A DNA stretch of 64,000 nt, taken from Polymyxa betae (lineage: Eukaryota > Endomyxa > Phytomyxea > Plasmodiophorida > Plasmodiophoridae). Position 1 is the first letter of the stretch, and every line of letters starts with the position of its first letter. The position numbers and the translations under genes are program-made. Under the pieces are notes generated by a model. It made no database searches. It worked only from the letters and a program-made list of their open reading frames with translations, and was not told the DNA's origin. The stretch is from contig RBZT01000286.1 of assembly GCA_003693705.1 (NCBI GenBank), positions 1 through 64,000 of the forward strand. The letters run 5' to 3'. This document shows positions 45,904 to 59,200 of the stretch, piece after piece.

Positions 45904-47789
45904 ATGACGTCGCTATTGGAGCGATTTCCGACCAGCAGGGCAGTGATGCCCAACGCTCCTGCGATCTGCAGAATCAATGGTCCCGGGCTAGCGCAACTCT
46001 TTACGCCTGACAAAGTTGACCTGCTTGATCATAATTTTGCATTTGTTTGCAAAATGCAGCGAATAAGTTTGTTGTTGCATCACGTCAAGAAACAAAATGC
46101 AATTTGTGTCTCTATTGCCGTGGTAGCTATCAAAAAATTTTTAAAGATTAAAAATAAGCAAATGTTACTATATATGTGATCGTGTTTGATATTTTCTGTT
46201 GTAACTTCGTCCGCACCAAGCTTGTCACATTCAAACAAGTTGAACTAGCTGTTTTCAATAACACCAGAGTTTTATCACTTGCTACGAATCCCGGTCTACT
46301 CATATGGTATTCAAATTGAAGATTCAGCAGAAGGCAGCGCATGTGAATCCAATCCCGAGCAACAAACCAATACAGTATCATTGATGATAATCTCGGTCAG
46401 TTGATGTATTCATTCGCAGATATCGAAGATCCTTTCAGAGGAAATCGATGACAGTGTTGAAGCAGAGGCTCATCATGATGAATGTAATAGCGAGATTTCT
46501 ATTGCAGAGCCAATGACTTTGACCTTGTCAAAACATGAAAAGTTTTCCATATTGCTGATGTTGAACCTGAAAACCTGGCTTTATCTGCAGGTTGAGGTCC
46601 CAGCGTCTCTTAAAATCAAAAGGAACGAATTGGTGAAAGAAGTATGCTATTCCTAGGCGACCGTTGGCGATAGCAATGGATTTTCGAACTCCCACAAGAT
46701 TTTAACAGTGACAAATCACGAAACTGGTGGCAACTGATTGCATATTAACAGGTTGGAATCGATGGTTGGCTGCAGCTCTTGGAACAACATGCACCCTGAT
46801 GGGCCAGAGCTTCTCTAGCTGAATTGGCCCCCCGACACAGCACCTATGTGGTTATTTCCTTCTAATTCCGACGACTTCTCGTGGAATATGAATTCGTAAG
46901 GAGACTGAAGATGATTCGCTTGGCCCGGTTTCTTTGAGATAATGTTGCCTGTGCCGATGAAGTGGCTCCTGACAGATGGATGGCTCTTTGAAGTCCAAGG
47001 ACCTTCTGCTTCGACGTTGCAATCAAAAGCTGAAATTTGTCTTTTCAATCGGAATTGTAGTAGATCCCTATCAGCTAAAATGAAAGCAGCAAACAGGTTA
47101 TCCAGTACCTATATGCTTTTTCTCTCCATCCAGGTTGATTAGTTTGAAATCCGATTTTACATCTCAATAACAGGAATAATGTCGATAGGACTCCTCTCGC
47201 CAAGTTTGTTGCCAAATTATCATATAGGTTTTTGTAGTTCTTCTAATAGCATTTCCGCCACTCGGCTATCTTTGAGGTAAAACATCAAGTTCGATCTTGC
47301 TACCTTGCGCTCTATTCCTGGGAAGCACGACAGAAGATGTTAATTTCAGAGTTGGGGGAAAAGTTCCACAAACGACTATTAAACGAGGGTGCTTGGAGAA
47401 ATCAAGAGGTCTCTGTCAACCCCAGGTATGTATACTGGGTTAAAGAACGGCAATGAACTCCAGAAGGATCAACTTTGGTTTTAAATCGAATTTTCTGGCA
47501 AAATGTTTACTGAAGTTGATGATTATGCTGGAGGATTTGGTTCTTCATGGATATCCGTTCCACATTTCTACTCTCTGCTGTGATGCGCTCAGAATTCTCT
47601 TGTAAAAAATTGAACAACTTACTTATCTGTCGTCAGAAAGAATATGCCTCCGATAATCCGCGGCGGCTTTTGATAGAGCTTTTCGCTCATACTAAAATAA
47701 CCTTTGTCTTTGATAACATTACAACTGATGTACTTGCCGCTATCTCGCTGATTGCAAGAATATACAATCACTGCACTAGGTCTTCGTAA
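45904..47789 (+). CDS. Multi-exon gene of unknown function (partly resolved)
   Basis: ATG 45904 opens a protein-like exon (MTSLLERFPTSRAVMPNAPA, then CRINGPGLAQLFTPDKVDLL). Further exon candidates include LRIPVYSYGIQIEDS (about 46280), EIDDSVEAEAHHDE (about 46450), RASLAELAPRHSTYVV (about 46800), VEYEFVRRLKMIRLARF (about 46880) and SCYLALYSWEARQKMLISELGEKF (about 47300). A possible terminus, VNPRYVYWVKERQ, ends at about 47456. I could not join all exons in phase, and did not recognise the family. The frame open at 47547-47789 may be its end or a separate piece. It lies between the Nup214-like gene and MED23. Confidence 0.4.
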
Positions 47790-47798
47790 CAAACGACC

Positions 47799-50700
47799 AT
47801 GTTCATGTCAGCCACAATCACAAAACGTGACGACAAGGCAATACTCGAGGCTCAAATTCAGCTACTAGCGACAGGAGCAGCTGCGATTCATGAATCGCAA
47901 TCTCTTGTCGTTCCTGTATCCTATATCTCTCTTCGGGATCGAGCTGAAGCCTTGGGAATCAGCAATGAATGCGACAGGGTTTTCTCTCAGGCATTGGTCC
48001 GGCGCCTAGTGGCCTCCGAATCTACGAAGTCGGCGATTATAGTCGGAAAGACCATCATCGAATGCATTCGATGTGGCATTATGGATAACGATTCCTTGTT
48101 TCAACATTTGTCAGATGCCATCATAGCGCATGCCCCTGCGTCTTATTCTGTTTGGAAAGTTATTCATGCCGTTATTGCTTCCATTGATGCAACTTGGCCG
48201 GCTCAGTTGAATTTATCATCTGCGATAATTGAAGCTGGGTTTTCTCAAACTCTTCCGGATTCGGCAATGGTGGACACTCTTCCCACCCTTCCTTATCCAT
48301 CAATGATCACTATTGAACAATCGGGCAAAGCACCCACTCCAATAACGCTGTTGGCGCTTGGTCCTTCTAGTGTTCCAAGATGCATACGCTCAGCGTTATC
48401 AGGCATCCGGAAGCGTGCTTATCATTCGAATTTGTTGAAGTCTACTGCTGGGCTCCTTAAGACTTGTGCTGGGGCTCGCAGCCCGCGATCTGAATTAACA
48501 AAAGGTCTTTTATCGAGAACGCGCGACGTTGCCATTTGGACACATTATAATTTGTTGGTTGAAAGAGCACCACTATTTGCTTTCAACGTCGATGTCGAGT
48601 TCGATTCAGTTCTGAAACGTCGGTGTGTATGCGGTGCCATTGTTCTGAGTGAGTCTGCGTTTGAATGTTACGATTCGGCTTGACTTGAAGATTGTTCGAT
48701 TTCGATCATTTTGTCTTGCTGGAACAAATAGGCTTTCTGGGTTGACTGAAATACAGGAATTCTTACGCTTGCGGCCTGGGCTAAGAATAAGGACTCGGAT
48801 CAAAGTGATCATGCAATTCCTGCCCCAAACGCGTTTCCAGTTCAAACCCCAGTTCCCTCTACTCCTCTATCTGCAGGACAACAATCAACGCTGTTTCCTC
48901 TGACTGCTGGTACATCATCTGTTGATGAGACGCGTAGCGGTAAAAGCGTATTCAATGCTTGGAAAGAATTCTGGGGTGAATGGCTGATCTTGGCTGACCA
49001 GTTCAACGCCCTTTTGGTCTCTGGCCTTGTGGAGTTTGAAGAGTTCGTTCTCATGCTTGCTCACTCTGGCAAATCCTACTTCGGCGGTGCTCCACTTCGT
49101 AGTAATGCTGTCCTGTGGCTCATTACACAAGTGATGCCGCTCGACATCGTCAAAAGTGCAATAGCCAATAGCTTTACCAACCAGAATTCAACTCTTGCTG
49201 ATAATATTATTGGAATTTACGAATGTAGGCGGCAGTCATCTGATAATATCACCGAACTTTTCAATGCTTCTATTGCTTGTATGGTTTGGCGTTTACGAGC
49301 AATCCGAAAAGATTTTTCATCGAACGCTCTTGACGGCCTCAACAGTAATATCCTCCAAACTCGTTTCTAACTCTCTGATCATCCCAACCAGTTGAACACA
49401 TTCATGAGACGTACGGCGCCTGGTGGAAACAAACTGTGGCATCTCCGAGTAGCATCGATTTTTTCAATCTTGATGATCCGTCTTGCATCAAGGTCGCAGT
49501 TGTTAGCAACATCTCATCCCAGGTTGTTTCGGATCGCCTTATTCAATTTTTGAACGATGAGCCTTGCGATTCCAAGCTTGGATGGCAAACGCTGCCAGGT
49601 ATGTCATAGTACTGCTCGTTTGCCATTCCCAACTTTTTCATCTCGAAAAACTTCGTTCAACACATTAAAGGTGCCTAGACATCCTGATCTAATCTATTGC
49701 TAGGGCAACTCGTTTTTTCTGGTCATTCCAAACCATTACCAACCGCATTTCTAATTAACCTGAATTCCCAATGCCGGAATCGTTTCGCTCAAACGCTCCA
49801 GGTAGATTTCGCTTTTGATCTAATTCCTGTTTTCTGAATGAGCATTTTAGGATCGTTTGTTCAGTGGTGCCAGTACGAAGCCATCTATTGCTCCTCCCGG
49901 TGTCGTTGAAACCTACGTTCGCTTACTTTACATCGCACCATATTGCATGCAGCATAACCTCAAAAAACTATTCTCATTCCTTGACAATAGTTCTCCTACG
50001 CTTCCGGCTCATCAAATGCATACGTATCTGCTATCACTTTTCTAATAGCACCATTTAATATTCTTCTCTAGATTACTGGAGATGTTCAATTATCGCCTTT
50101 TCCGATTATTATCACATCAAGGGGTTCTTACTTCAGTGTTTCGTATAACAAGCACCGGTGCTGCGTTAGCAGCTACCCACCCTCTCGTAATTCGTTGTTT
50201 CGTCAGCAGAATTCCTTCTGATCACCTCTGTTAGCTGATTGATTCTGCTCATTCTCTGCTTCTTAAAATTGCACTGATGACCGCGTTACCATCTGAATGT
50301 ATTCGTGAGGAAGGCGCTCCACTGCCTATTGTAATCAGTCGTTGTATTTTATTGGGAATCGCTTGGCACTGGAACGACCAGTTTCACGGGACCTCAATTC
50401 AGCTCTTTTTGAAGAAATACTGGAAAACGTGTCCACACAGCTTCTCTGCTCAGACGTTGCGCTGGATGCCGAGACCAATGCAAGACTTCTTTCGAAATCG
50501 GAAATCATCATTTGTGACAATCTCTTGGTCGGACGCTCAGGCGCAAGCCAGACGCCCCGATTATGCTAGTCTGTTGGATTTCCGTCCTCGAAATGATGAC
50601 GTGTCGAATCATTTGTCTTCAAATCCCTTAGCCCGGCAGCAGTTTTACTGTATTGCTGCTATGCTCTGGCTTCAAAATCCGACGTCTGTAACATTTTTTC

Positions 50701-52608
50701 ATGCTTCTTGCTGATTTTGATCGTTTACAGGAACTTCGAGACCTATGAGTATAATTTTCAAATGGCCGTCTCTCGGATCCATTTCACTGAGATCACTGAT
50801 GCTACAGCTGCTCTTGTCCAGTTCCTCTTTGACGCTTTAGACTCTGGACGCTTAAGTCCTTTTAACGATTGGACTCCTGTGGAAATCGTGACGAATCTTC
50901 TCTTCAAGTTCGCCTGGCACTTCCGTCTTGTATCCGCAGACACTGTAAGGACGATATTGGAACTGTGATGCTTGGCACATTCTGATTTTAACAGTTGATA
51001 TTGACGCTATGTGATTTTGACGGCCATCCCGATGTGTTTACGGTCCTAAGAGCGTTATTGTTTGGTCTTGGTGATGTCGACACTTTCGGCCCTCGAATTG
51101 AGGCTCTTACCGGATGTGATCCCGGTGTCGAGCTTCTTCCTCACTGGGATGATCCGGATTACTTCTCTCGACACATTGATTATTATGCCTCCTTTCCCGA
51201 GGTAACATCGTGTTAATTGATTTAGGCTTCAGCTCAGTAATCTGTTAGACCTCTATTGGCGCCGGTTATGAATCGCTTTTGAATTCTGCTGATGATGTCA
51301 TGTTGCCAATCTATTATGGCAACGTTTGTCTACGAATTCTCCCCATTCTCGATGTTGTCATCAGTCGCTTAATCGAGCATGACCAGACTGTTTTGTTTAT
51401 CGATGTTGCGAACAGATTTCAAGCGCTGTATCCGCTATATCATCATCAGCCAATCACAACGATTCTAAAATTATTCAGGTTCAATTCTCTCCCTAGTGAC
51501 TGTTGTTGTTCTGACTACCATCAGATACTATGACGGCGCCTCTGCTTTAGATTTGGATGTTCGACGAGCTCTTTTGAGACTGGCCGTTGGTCCACCGTGC
51601 TTTGATGATTCCATTTTTTCACCAGGATTTCTCTTTTGGGCTCGACAGTCCATGTCGGATTTCCCAGAGTCAGAGCTTTTCTCTGCCTCCTATTATCAGA
51701 ATGTAAGATTACAGCTTTTTTGAATGTGATCTGAGAGATTATTTTCTAGTTACTTCTCCGGTTAGCAGATAAAATCACAATTGTTTCGCTCTCAAGCTCA
51801 ATTGGACATCGCTGCGCTCAGTTTTTCTATGAATTCCGAAGTGATTATGATCAAGCATTGTCAGTATGCTGCCTTGAAACAATAACGCTGCCTGTCCATT
51901 CTCGCGTTCTATTCAAAGGGTTCATCGATTTTCTCTTGACTCCATTTGAGAATGGCAATGTTAATTCATCTGTAAAAGTTATGCAAGGTACTACCAAACA
52001 TGGACCCAATGCTTATCATGATTGTTTAATTGTTTCTAGCATTTGCCTTGATTTCGGCGCAGCTTCCATCAAGATTCCATGACGACCTCGTCCAAACATT
52101 GATCAGCTCCATTAGCTCTCATTGCCTGGCTATTGACGAATGTTCGCCATTAGTCGTCAATCTTCTCGATTCCGATTGGAAGTCATTGACAAATTCGATC
52201 ATGGACAATTCTTGCAGTCGTCTGCTTTCGATCACCCATCACGTTTTTGAAAAGATGCCATCGCTCTTGGAAAAGTTTGTTCGGGGCTTGTTCTCTATTC
52301 AGATCGATTTCACATCTCACCCGATTCGATTACTGTATCTTTGTCGAACATTTATTCCTTTTATCGGTCCATCAACACAACCATATTGTACTGTTTCTGA
52401 TGCAATAAGGTTTTTGTTCCGCTGCTTGATTGCCGTTCGTGAAAAGGAGGATTTTGGTCCTCTACAGATCATTCTTGATTGGCTTTCCACAGAATTGCCC
52501 ACTCTCGTAGCAACAATTGATGCTGCTCGGCTTGCTGAGTTAAAGCTTCTGTCCCTGGAATTACCCAAATGCTGCCCCCAAAGAATCCTAATGTCGCTTA
52601 GGCCTTAG
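47799..52608 (+). CDS. MED23: Mediator complex subunit 23
   Basis: Begins ATG 47799 (or 47805) and ends TAG 52608. Many exons are separated by introns of about 40-60 nt. The best anchor is near 51285-51480: LPIYYGNVCLRILPILDVVISRL. This matches the highly conserved MED23 stretch PIYFGNVCLRFLPVFDIVI and is followed by LYPLYHHQPITTI. Other agreeing parts are an N-terminal helical block and an FDALDSGRL...VEIVTNLLFKFAWHF segment (about 50800-50950). MED23 is a large helical tail-module subunit of Mediator and receives activator signals. It is known from animals, plants and amoebae but lost in many fungi, so it helps to place the organism. Total length of about 1350-1450 residues fits. Confidence 0.75.
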
Positions 52609-53274
52609 GGACATTCAATGTACTGACATTTTTATTGTTTTATCACGACTGCACAGACTATTTAAACGCTGTGCTTTTACGTAAGGTCGGATCATGCTAT
52701 TTACACAAATCGCACAAGAATAGACACAGCGGATGGTCAATAATCTAACTTACTTCCATGTTTATTAACGTCAAAAATGACAATCCGAACTGATCTGACT
52801 TACCGCTTTACGATTTGCTGCGTAGCGACTTGGCCAAGAAAGGATATCATCAGATGACCGCACAGGACCAAACTATTCTTTCCCGAACCAAGCAATCTTA
52901 ATTCAGCTTACACCCTTTCTATGCCGATCGCAAGTGTTTCTTCAATTACTTGTTTAAACCGGTATACCGCCGTTTCTTCATGAATGGGATAGGAGAACCT
53001 TCCCCGTTGTCATCGTCAAACAAATATTTGATAAAGCGCGTAAAAGATTCTGCAATCCAGAGCATTGCCTACTCCGATGTGTTCATTAGACAGAAGAAAG
53101 ATGAGGTTTTGTTGGAGTCCTAGAACAACCACAACACCAACATGAAGCATCTGTTCTGTTGTTACTCTGAAGGGCGGCGGCCTCTCCATTAAGTGATCTT
53201 CACAGAAATCCATTTCTACAGGGCTACAGGCCACAGCGGCACAGATCTTCGTACTGTCATTTTAGATTTCGTTA
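52609..53274. other. Intergenic region between MED23 and the ZZEF1-like gene
   Basis: 666 bp. A possible small reverse-strand gene is listed separately. The rest has no recognised signal. Confidence 0.4.
52903..53213 (-). CDS. Possible small reverse-strand gene, unknown
   Basis: ATG 53213 opens MDFCEDHLMERPPPFR. A GTAACA donor with a GTTCTAG acceptor would join DSNKTSSFFCLMNTSE. Then SFTRFIKYLFDDDNGEG...FMKKRRYTGLNK follows after a very short gap, and a last few codons end at TGA 52903. The peptide pieces look coding, but one implied intron would be only about 23 nt, so the model is tentative. No family recognised. Confidence 0.25.
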
Positions 53275-56200
53275 ATGGGCAATGTGCTTGATAACGAACG
53301 AGCTGAGGTCCCGGGTCAAACCCAATGGACACTTTCGTTCGACAGTCGTCCCAACGTTCTAGCACCGTTTCTGTTCTGTCATTCCAAGCGCGTCATCTTA
53401 TCCCCGAAGGACATAGCCGATCTTGTCAGAATTGCTTCCGCCGACCAAACGTAAGTATTTATATTTTTTCGCATTGCCAAGAAGTTTTGAGTTTTTTGAA
53501 TAGAGCGAAAACTGTTGAACGCTATTGTGACTTGCCGCCGTCCTTACTACAGCGAGCGGCTTGCCTTCGCGCCTCGCAATATCTCATACGCGATCGCATA
53601 CATGTCCCGCTGGATCGTGATGCAGCTGGAATCAACTCCGTTCCTGTCTCTAGTGCAATGGCACTTTATGACACGAACTTTGGGAAGCTACTGTTTGAGG
53701 TTATTGCTCGAACTAGGCGTATCCAGCTGGATATTGTGGGCGCCCGTGTACGCAGAGCACTGCAAAGCAATTCTGGTGCACATCGTGGAGATAGCTTGCG
53801 TTTGAGATTGATCACAAAATCTGATGATATCTCGCAGCCGCCATCGTTGAAGCGGCTTACAACACTTATCGAGCGTGAGATGAATTTGAAGTCGAAGTAC
53901 CTTATCACGGAAAGCATGGCCGTCGAATTTGAAGCGCTTCCTGTTGGTGAATTATCATCATCATTTGTGGCTGCTACAAGCAGCGGGATCAAACACGATG
54001 CGACGGTGAAATATCTGGCCACGTTCTGGGATTACTTATGCACTACCTCTGCCTATGGGTCATTGGCGCGATTGCTAGCCACTGATAAAAAGGCTGTTGG
54101 AATCCTGTGTCGCATACTATTGGCATTTTCCGCTGCTACTTCATCATTCGCTGCACTGATCCAAACCGCATCCACTCTGATGCTGATTAGTGCCAGCGAC
54201 CCAAAGCATGATTTTGAGCTTCCTTGGCAAGCAACGAATACATTAAATCGTATTCGACAAGATCCTGTTGACCCTGTAAACAAAAATTCCCAGCCTTTGT
54301 TGGCTGGTGCTGCGCACATCGAAATTATCTCGTTGCTGTCACGAGGTGTCCTTCATCCAGGGCTTCAAATTGGTTTTGATCATTCTTCTCTGACTGTGCT
54401 TTTACAGCTGTTATCTCGCTGTCTTTATTCTTATTTTGCCCGCGTCAGAGATGAGGATGAAGGGGCTGAACTTCGCACTACAGTTCGTCGTCTGCAGGAG
54501 GGACCTTTGCACGACCAGATATCAACCGCAAGAGCACTGTCACGTGTCTGTGATACGGTGTGGTCCGATCCAAGACAGTTTCGCACATTGCACATGGATA
54601 AAATCACGAAGAGCCCTGAAGCCTTACGGCTATTGGGATTGGTTGGCTTTGAGAACGTGAAGGATTACTTCTTGGAAGCCAACCCCGTTGACGTCGAGAC
54701 TTTGGCTATGCTGAGGTTTGAGCTGCAATTAATGTTGCAACAGATCTGGTCTCAGCTAGTACCTGATTTGCTGCGGATTTTGCACAGCCAATTACTGTTG
54801 GCCGCCAGCCATCGCATTCATCCTGCTCCACGAGAATTCAAGCGCAAAGGTTCTTGGAATTTGCACGTTTTGAGCAACATTTTTTTATGACATTGCCACT
54901 CGACTTTTCGCATTTTGTTTGTGAAATATCGAATTTCCCATTCTCGGATACAGATTTGTTATGCTGTATGTTCGACGATTTACTGAGAGTCGTTGCTCTG
55001 GGGTTCGACCAATTTGAGAAAAGTTCTCATGCGCTCCGTTATGATACCGCATCCTTAGCAATTCGTGTGCTATGTGATGGAATGCCCTTATTTTTGCCCA
55101 GAGCCAGTCAGCAGGTAATCGAATTGCCCTTTGCTTTCTTTAGAGTTTGAAAATGCTTGCTAGGTGTCTTTTCTTTCTCGTATTTTCGACTACACAATGC
55201 CGTTAACCCCTTCATCGACTTTTAAACGCGATTTCATATTAACCGCGCCAGCTCGCAATGCAATTTCTAGTTATATATTTTGCCATTCACCAGTCATCAA
55301 AGATACTGGTTATCTAACGGATCTTGCGTTCGGTCAAGATGAAGGTGGGATCCAGTCTCGAAGATTCGCTATGGTTGTTTATCGTGATGTCTCTTTTTCA
55401 GATGTCTGGTCAGAGTTGATTTCGGAGTTAAAGAAAAATGCTCCCGAGGGTATAGCATGGCGTCGCGTATGTCGAGTCCTTGTTGATGCTCAGTCCAACG
55501 ACACCGAATATGCCCGTTACAAAAATGATCCTGTTATTTCTCCGATTTTGAATGCCATTATGCGCGCTGACAAGAACGACGTTGCGCCCCTTAAGATGGG
55601 CACAATCAATCAAGCGCTGATCCGGTTTGCCCTTCCATATCCCGATTTGCTTCAAGGGTTAGAAACGATTCAACTACCAGGTTTGTTGCCGTTTACTCAA
55701 GTTCATTTCCCGTAAATAAACATCAGTGCTGATTTGACTTCTTAGGAGCAACATTTACAGATGATGAACGTTTTGTGGTTGCCGAGCGTTCAGCAAAAGT
55801 TCTGTAAGTTAGTGGTCGCTTTCTTCTGGAGCGCGTTCAAATCCGGCTCTTAGGTTCTGCTTTCAGCGCGATCTTTTTCAGAGATCTATCCTTGATGGTG
55901 CCCGCATCGATGCTCATCGAAATCATCCGGCTTTAGAGTTAGGCAGAACGTTCTTGCAGCTAACGTTGCAGAAGGTTATGGAAGTTTCTGATACATCCGA
56001 TGGAATTCGCAATAACGTCTCAGCAACAAACTTTCGGACGTCATTGCTAGGAGGATTCTTGCCTCATGTCCTACTAGGCCTGGCTGCAGTTCTGCCCCAA
56101 TTCCACCCTGAGAATGCATCTTTAGGTAGAAAACTTGATCTTGTTTATTTTTGTTTGATTTCGAGGAGCTTTTTCCTGATCATATTTAGCTTTGAAGATG

Positions 56201-59200
56201 CACAAAACACTTATTTTCTCTATAGCGGAGTTGCATCTACAAGTGATGACATTGCATCAACTGCTGGGAGGTTACGAAAATATTGATTCGGATTGTTTGC
56301 GATCTCTCTGTGTCTCATCCAAATCTGAGCAATCAGTCTCTTACGATTACGCTGAAATCGAGACAATACTTGATGCAGGGAATGCTATTCATGACGTTTT
56401 GATCCATCCCAAATTCGATCTGAATTCCGGAGACGAAAACGACGTAAGTATATTGGATTCAATGCTCATGATCTGACACATATTTAGCGCCCAACACGGA
56501 TTCAAGAAGCTCGTGACCATATGATCGCACTGCTACATGCTAACAATGCATCGCAATCACTTGTAGATAAGTTTGATTGTGATTGTAATAACATATTGGA
56601 ATTACTGTCAACTTTTCAGAAAGATAATCATGTTGGTGACTATGAAACTAACTGTTACCGTATCTGATATCAGCACAGACTTTGGATACGGTTCTGCAAC
56701 AAAATGAGACTCTATGTTTAATTGTATCGGAATTGGTTTTCAAGAGGTCGCATGTGGAGAATTTACAACAAGTAGGGATTGTTGATTGGTGTTTTCTCGC
56801 TTGCACTCGAGCGGATTGCGATCATCTTCCATTTGCTCACTAATTACTGACTTCCTCAACCAGGTTGCTGAAATGCCTTCTTTATATTTATGCCCCTTGT
56901 GTGGTATATCTTGCTCACAGATATCAGAGCTAATAGTTCACACTCTGGGTCGCTCAACAAATTCTGAGTCGCCCAAAGTCGTCTGCCATTCGTCGAATTC
57001 CGCCGTGTGGCTGCAATTTGTTCGTCACCAAGTTGTTTTTCTGTTGGCCAAAATCGCAAGGAAACTTGTCGCAGGTCTTCTTTGTAATTCACAGGCTTAG
57101 ACCATTCTTATTTGTCTCGAAGGTTTACCAATGCCAAATGCTATTTCGACGAACACTTCCAGATCTGATGCCGAATTTGCCTTGACTCCCGAAGCAAATC
57201 TGATTGATTCGGGTTCTCAATGGTTGCGCTCAGTGCTTTTCAAGGTCGATTTCTGTTCACCGATTATTGTTCTGTGAATTCAAGGCATTTCGGCGGTTGC
57301 ATAGAGTCGGTTCTAATGATCGCAATAGGGTGGGTTTGACCGGCCTGAGTTATCTTCGGATTCCCGTGGTGATGCTACCTCCATATCAGTTCGGCTCAGT
57401 ACTTTGTCTGAAGATCGCATATTCTTTGATAATTTAATTGACGGATGCGGATCCGCTGGACGACTAAACGATTCTATCCTGAAGCTTCCACAATTTCGAC
57501 TGTTTGTCCACAGAAAATCTGGCGGTGATGCCATAGCGCACGCTACCCGGATGATTGTAGCGGCACTGATTAAGCACGGTGGACTAACTGCTGACGTTCG
57601 AGCTCTTGCCGATAAAATCACTGAAGAAGCAGCGTTGGTTTTCTTTTCTGTGGTTTGTTTGGCTGATTGCGAGCAATAGGTCCCAAATTTTGCTGCAACC
57701 AGTACATTCTAATATTTTAAAACTGTGGTCTGTAGCGGATTCTCTCAAAGCTCATTGGGTCTCGTTGCATCAAGAAGGCATCCAAAGCATCTGCCTGGAA
57801 CCTTTGTGTAGACAAACTGTTGTATTTGATTCAACGAAGTATCGGTAAAACTTTTTTTTCTTAAGAACTTATTGCGGGTTGAGATCACATTTTGCAGAGC
57901 AATGTTTCGAATGACCAGATTGCACTACTGACTATGATTAGATGTGGGAACGGACATGAGCAAAGTGATTGTGAAACAATTGATAGTGCCCCCTATTCCC
58001 AGATTCGTGATCAGATTCTCTTGAAATGCGAGCTTCTATTGGAAACAGAATCGGCAAGCCGGCTATCGTTGCGACCAACTTTCCTGCGTCAGACGTCTCT
58101 CACAATCAAGAAGCTGCTCCGCCACCGTTCTTTGGAACAGAACTCAGGTGCTCAATCTCCCACTCCAAACAAATCAAAATGGGATATGATCCGGTCAACT
58201 TTCCGGGGACTCGGTTTTCAGTTTCGATCAATGAGGAATTCTAAACTTCATCGCAGCATAAATGATGCAGTTCTTGATTTCTTAAAGGTATGATGTTTTC
58301 GCTAGCTCGGCCAGAACGTTGCTCTCAAAGAGCTATTGTAGCAGCTTTGTAAAAAGATATTACTGCTTTACTTATGTTCTGGCATAGGACGATAAAGTGG
58401 ATGTTCACAGCTTAAGGAAATCCCTGGAGTCTCTCGTTTATCGAGCGAAATCTCGAATTCAAGGCTTTGATTTATTCGCAACTTTGCTGCATAGAGCTCC
58501 CACCGACCTTTCCATTGTTCCCGTATGCGAACTAGTAGCAGCTCAAAGAGATTTACCATGCAGCACTGACCAAATCGGTACCCATTTCTTGGATAACATT
58601 GAATCTGCTGGAGTCTCTTTGCTGGCTGCGGTCAGGAGCTCATATGCAGTTGTAGCAGGACGTATGACATCTCTGTTATCTAAAACAATTAGGGAATATG
58701 GTTGGTCAATCCAAGAATTTTTGACAACAGAATTAATGTATTCCGGCAGGCGTCGATAAGTCCCTGCTTCTGCTTGTTCTTTTCGATTTCTGGAAGATGG
58801 GTTTCTCTTCTGGAGATTTTGTGCTTCTTCGCAGCTTGAAACTTCTAAGTATCATTCGAGTAGCTTTAGCGCTGCCATCAGCGCTGATATCATGTGCTGC
58901 ACGCCGCTTATCGAACGCTATCGGGCTGATTTGTTTCGGTCCTGATCGCAATCACGCGATGTCTAGCTTTCCCACATCTCACCTCGATCCATTCCAAGTC
59001 TCCTTGTTGGACGAGATGTTAGATGACTTATCGCGCCCATGGCCATCCTCTTCTGAGAGAGCCTATTCTTCGCATGAAAACGCTGTTTCCGAGATCTTCA
59101 GCGTTTTGATTCTAGCTTGCAATATTTCGTCATCCAAATTATTGGAGTATTTACGCTCCAGTTCACCTTGGATCTCAGTGCTGATATTATATGTTCGAGA

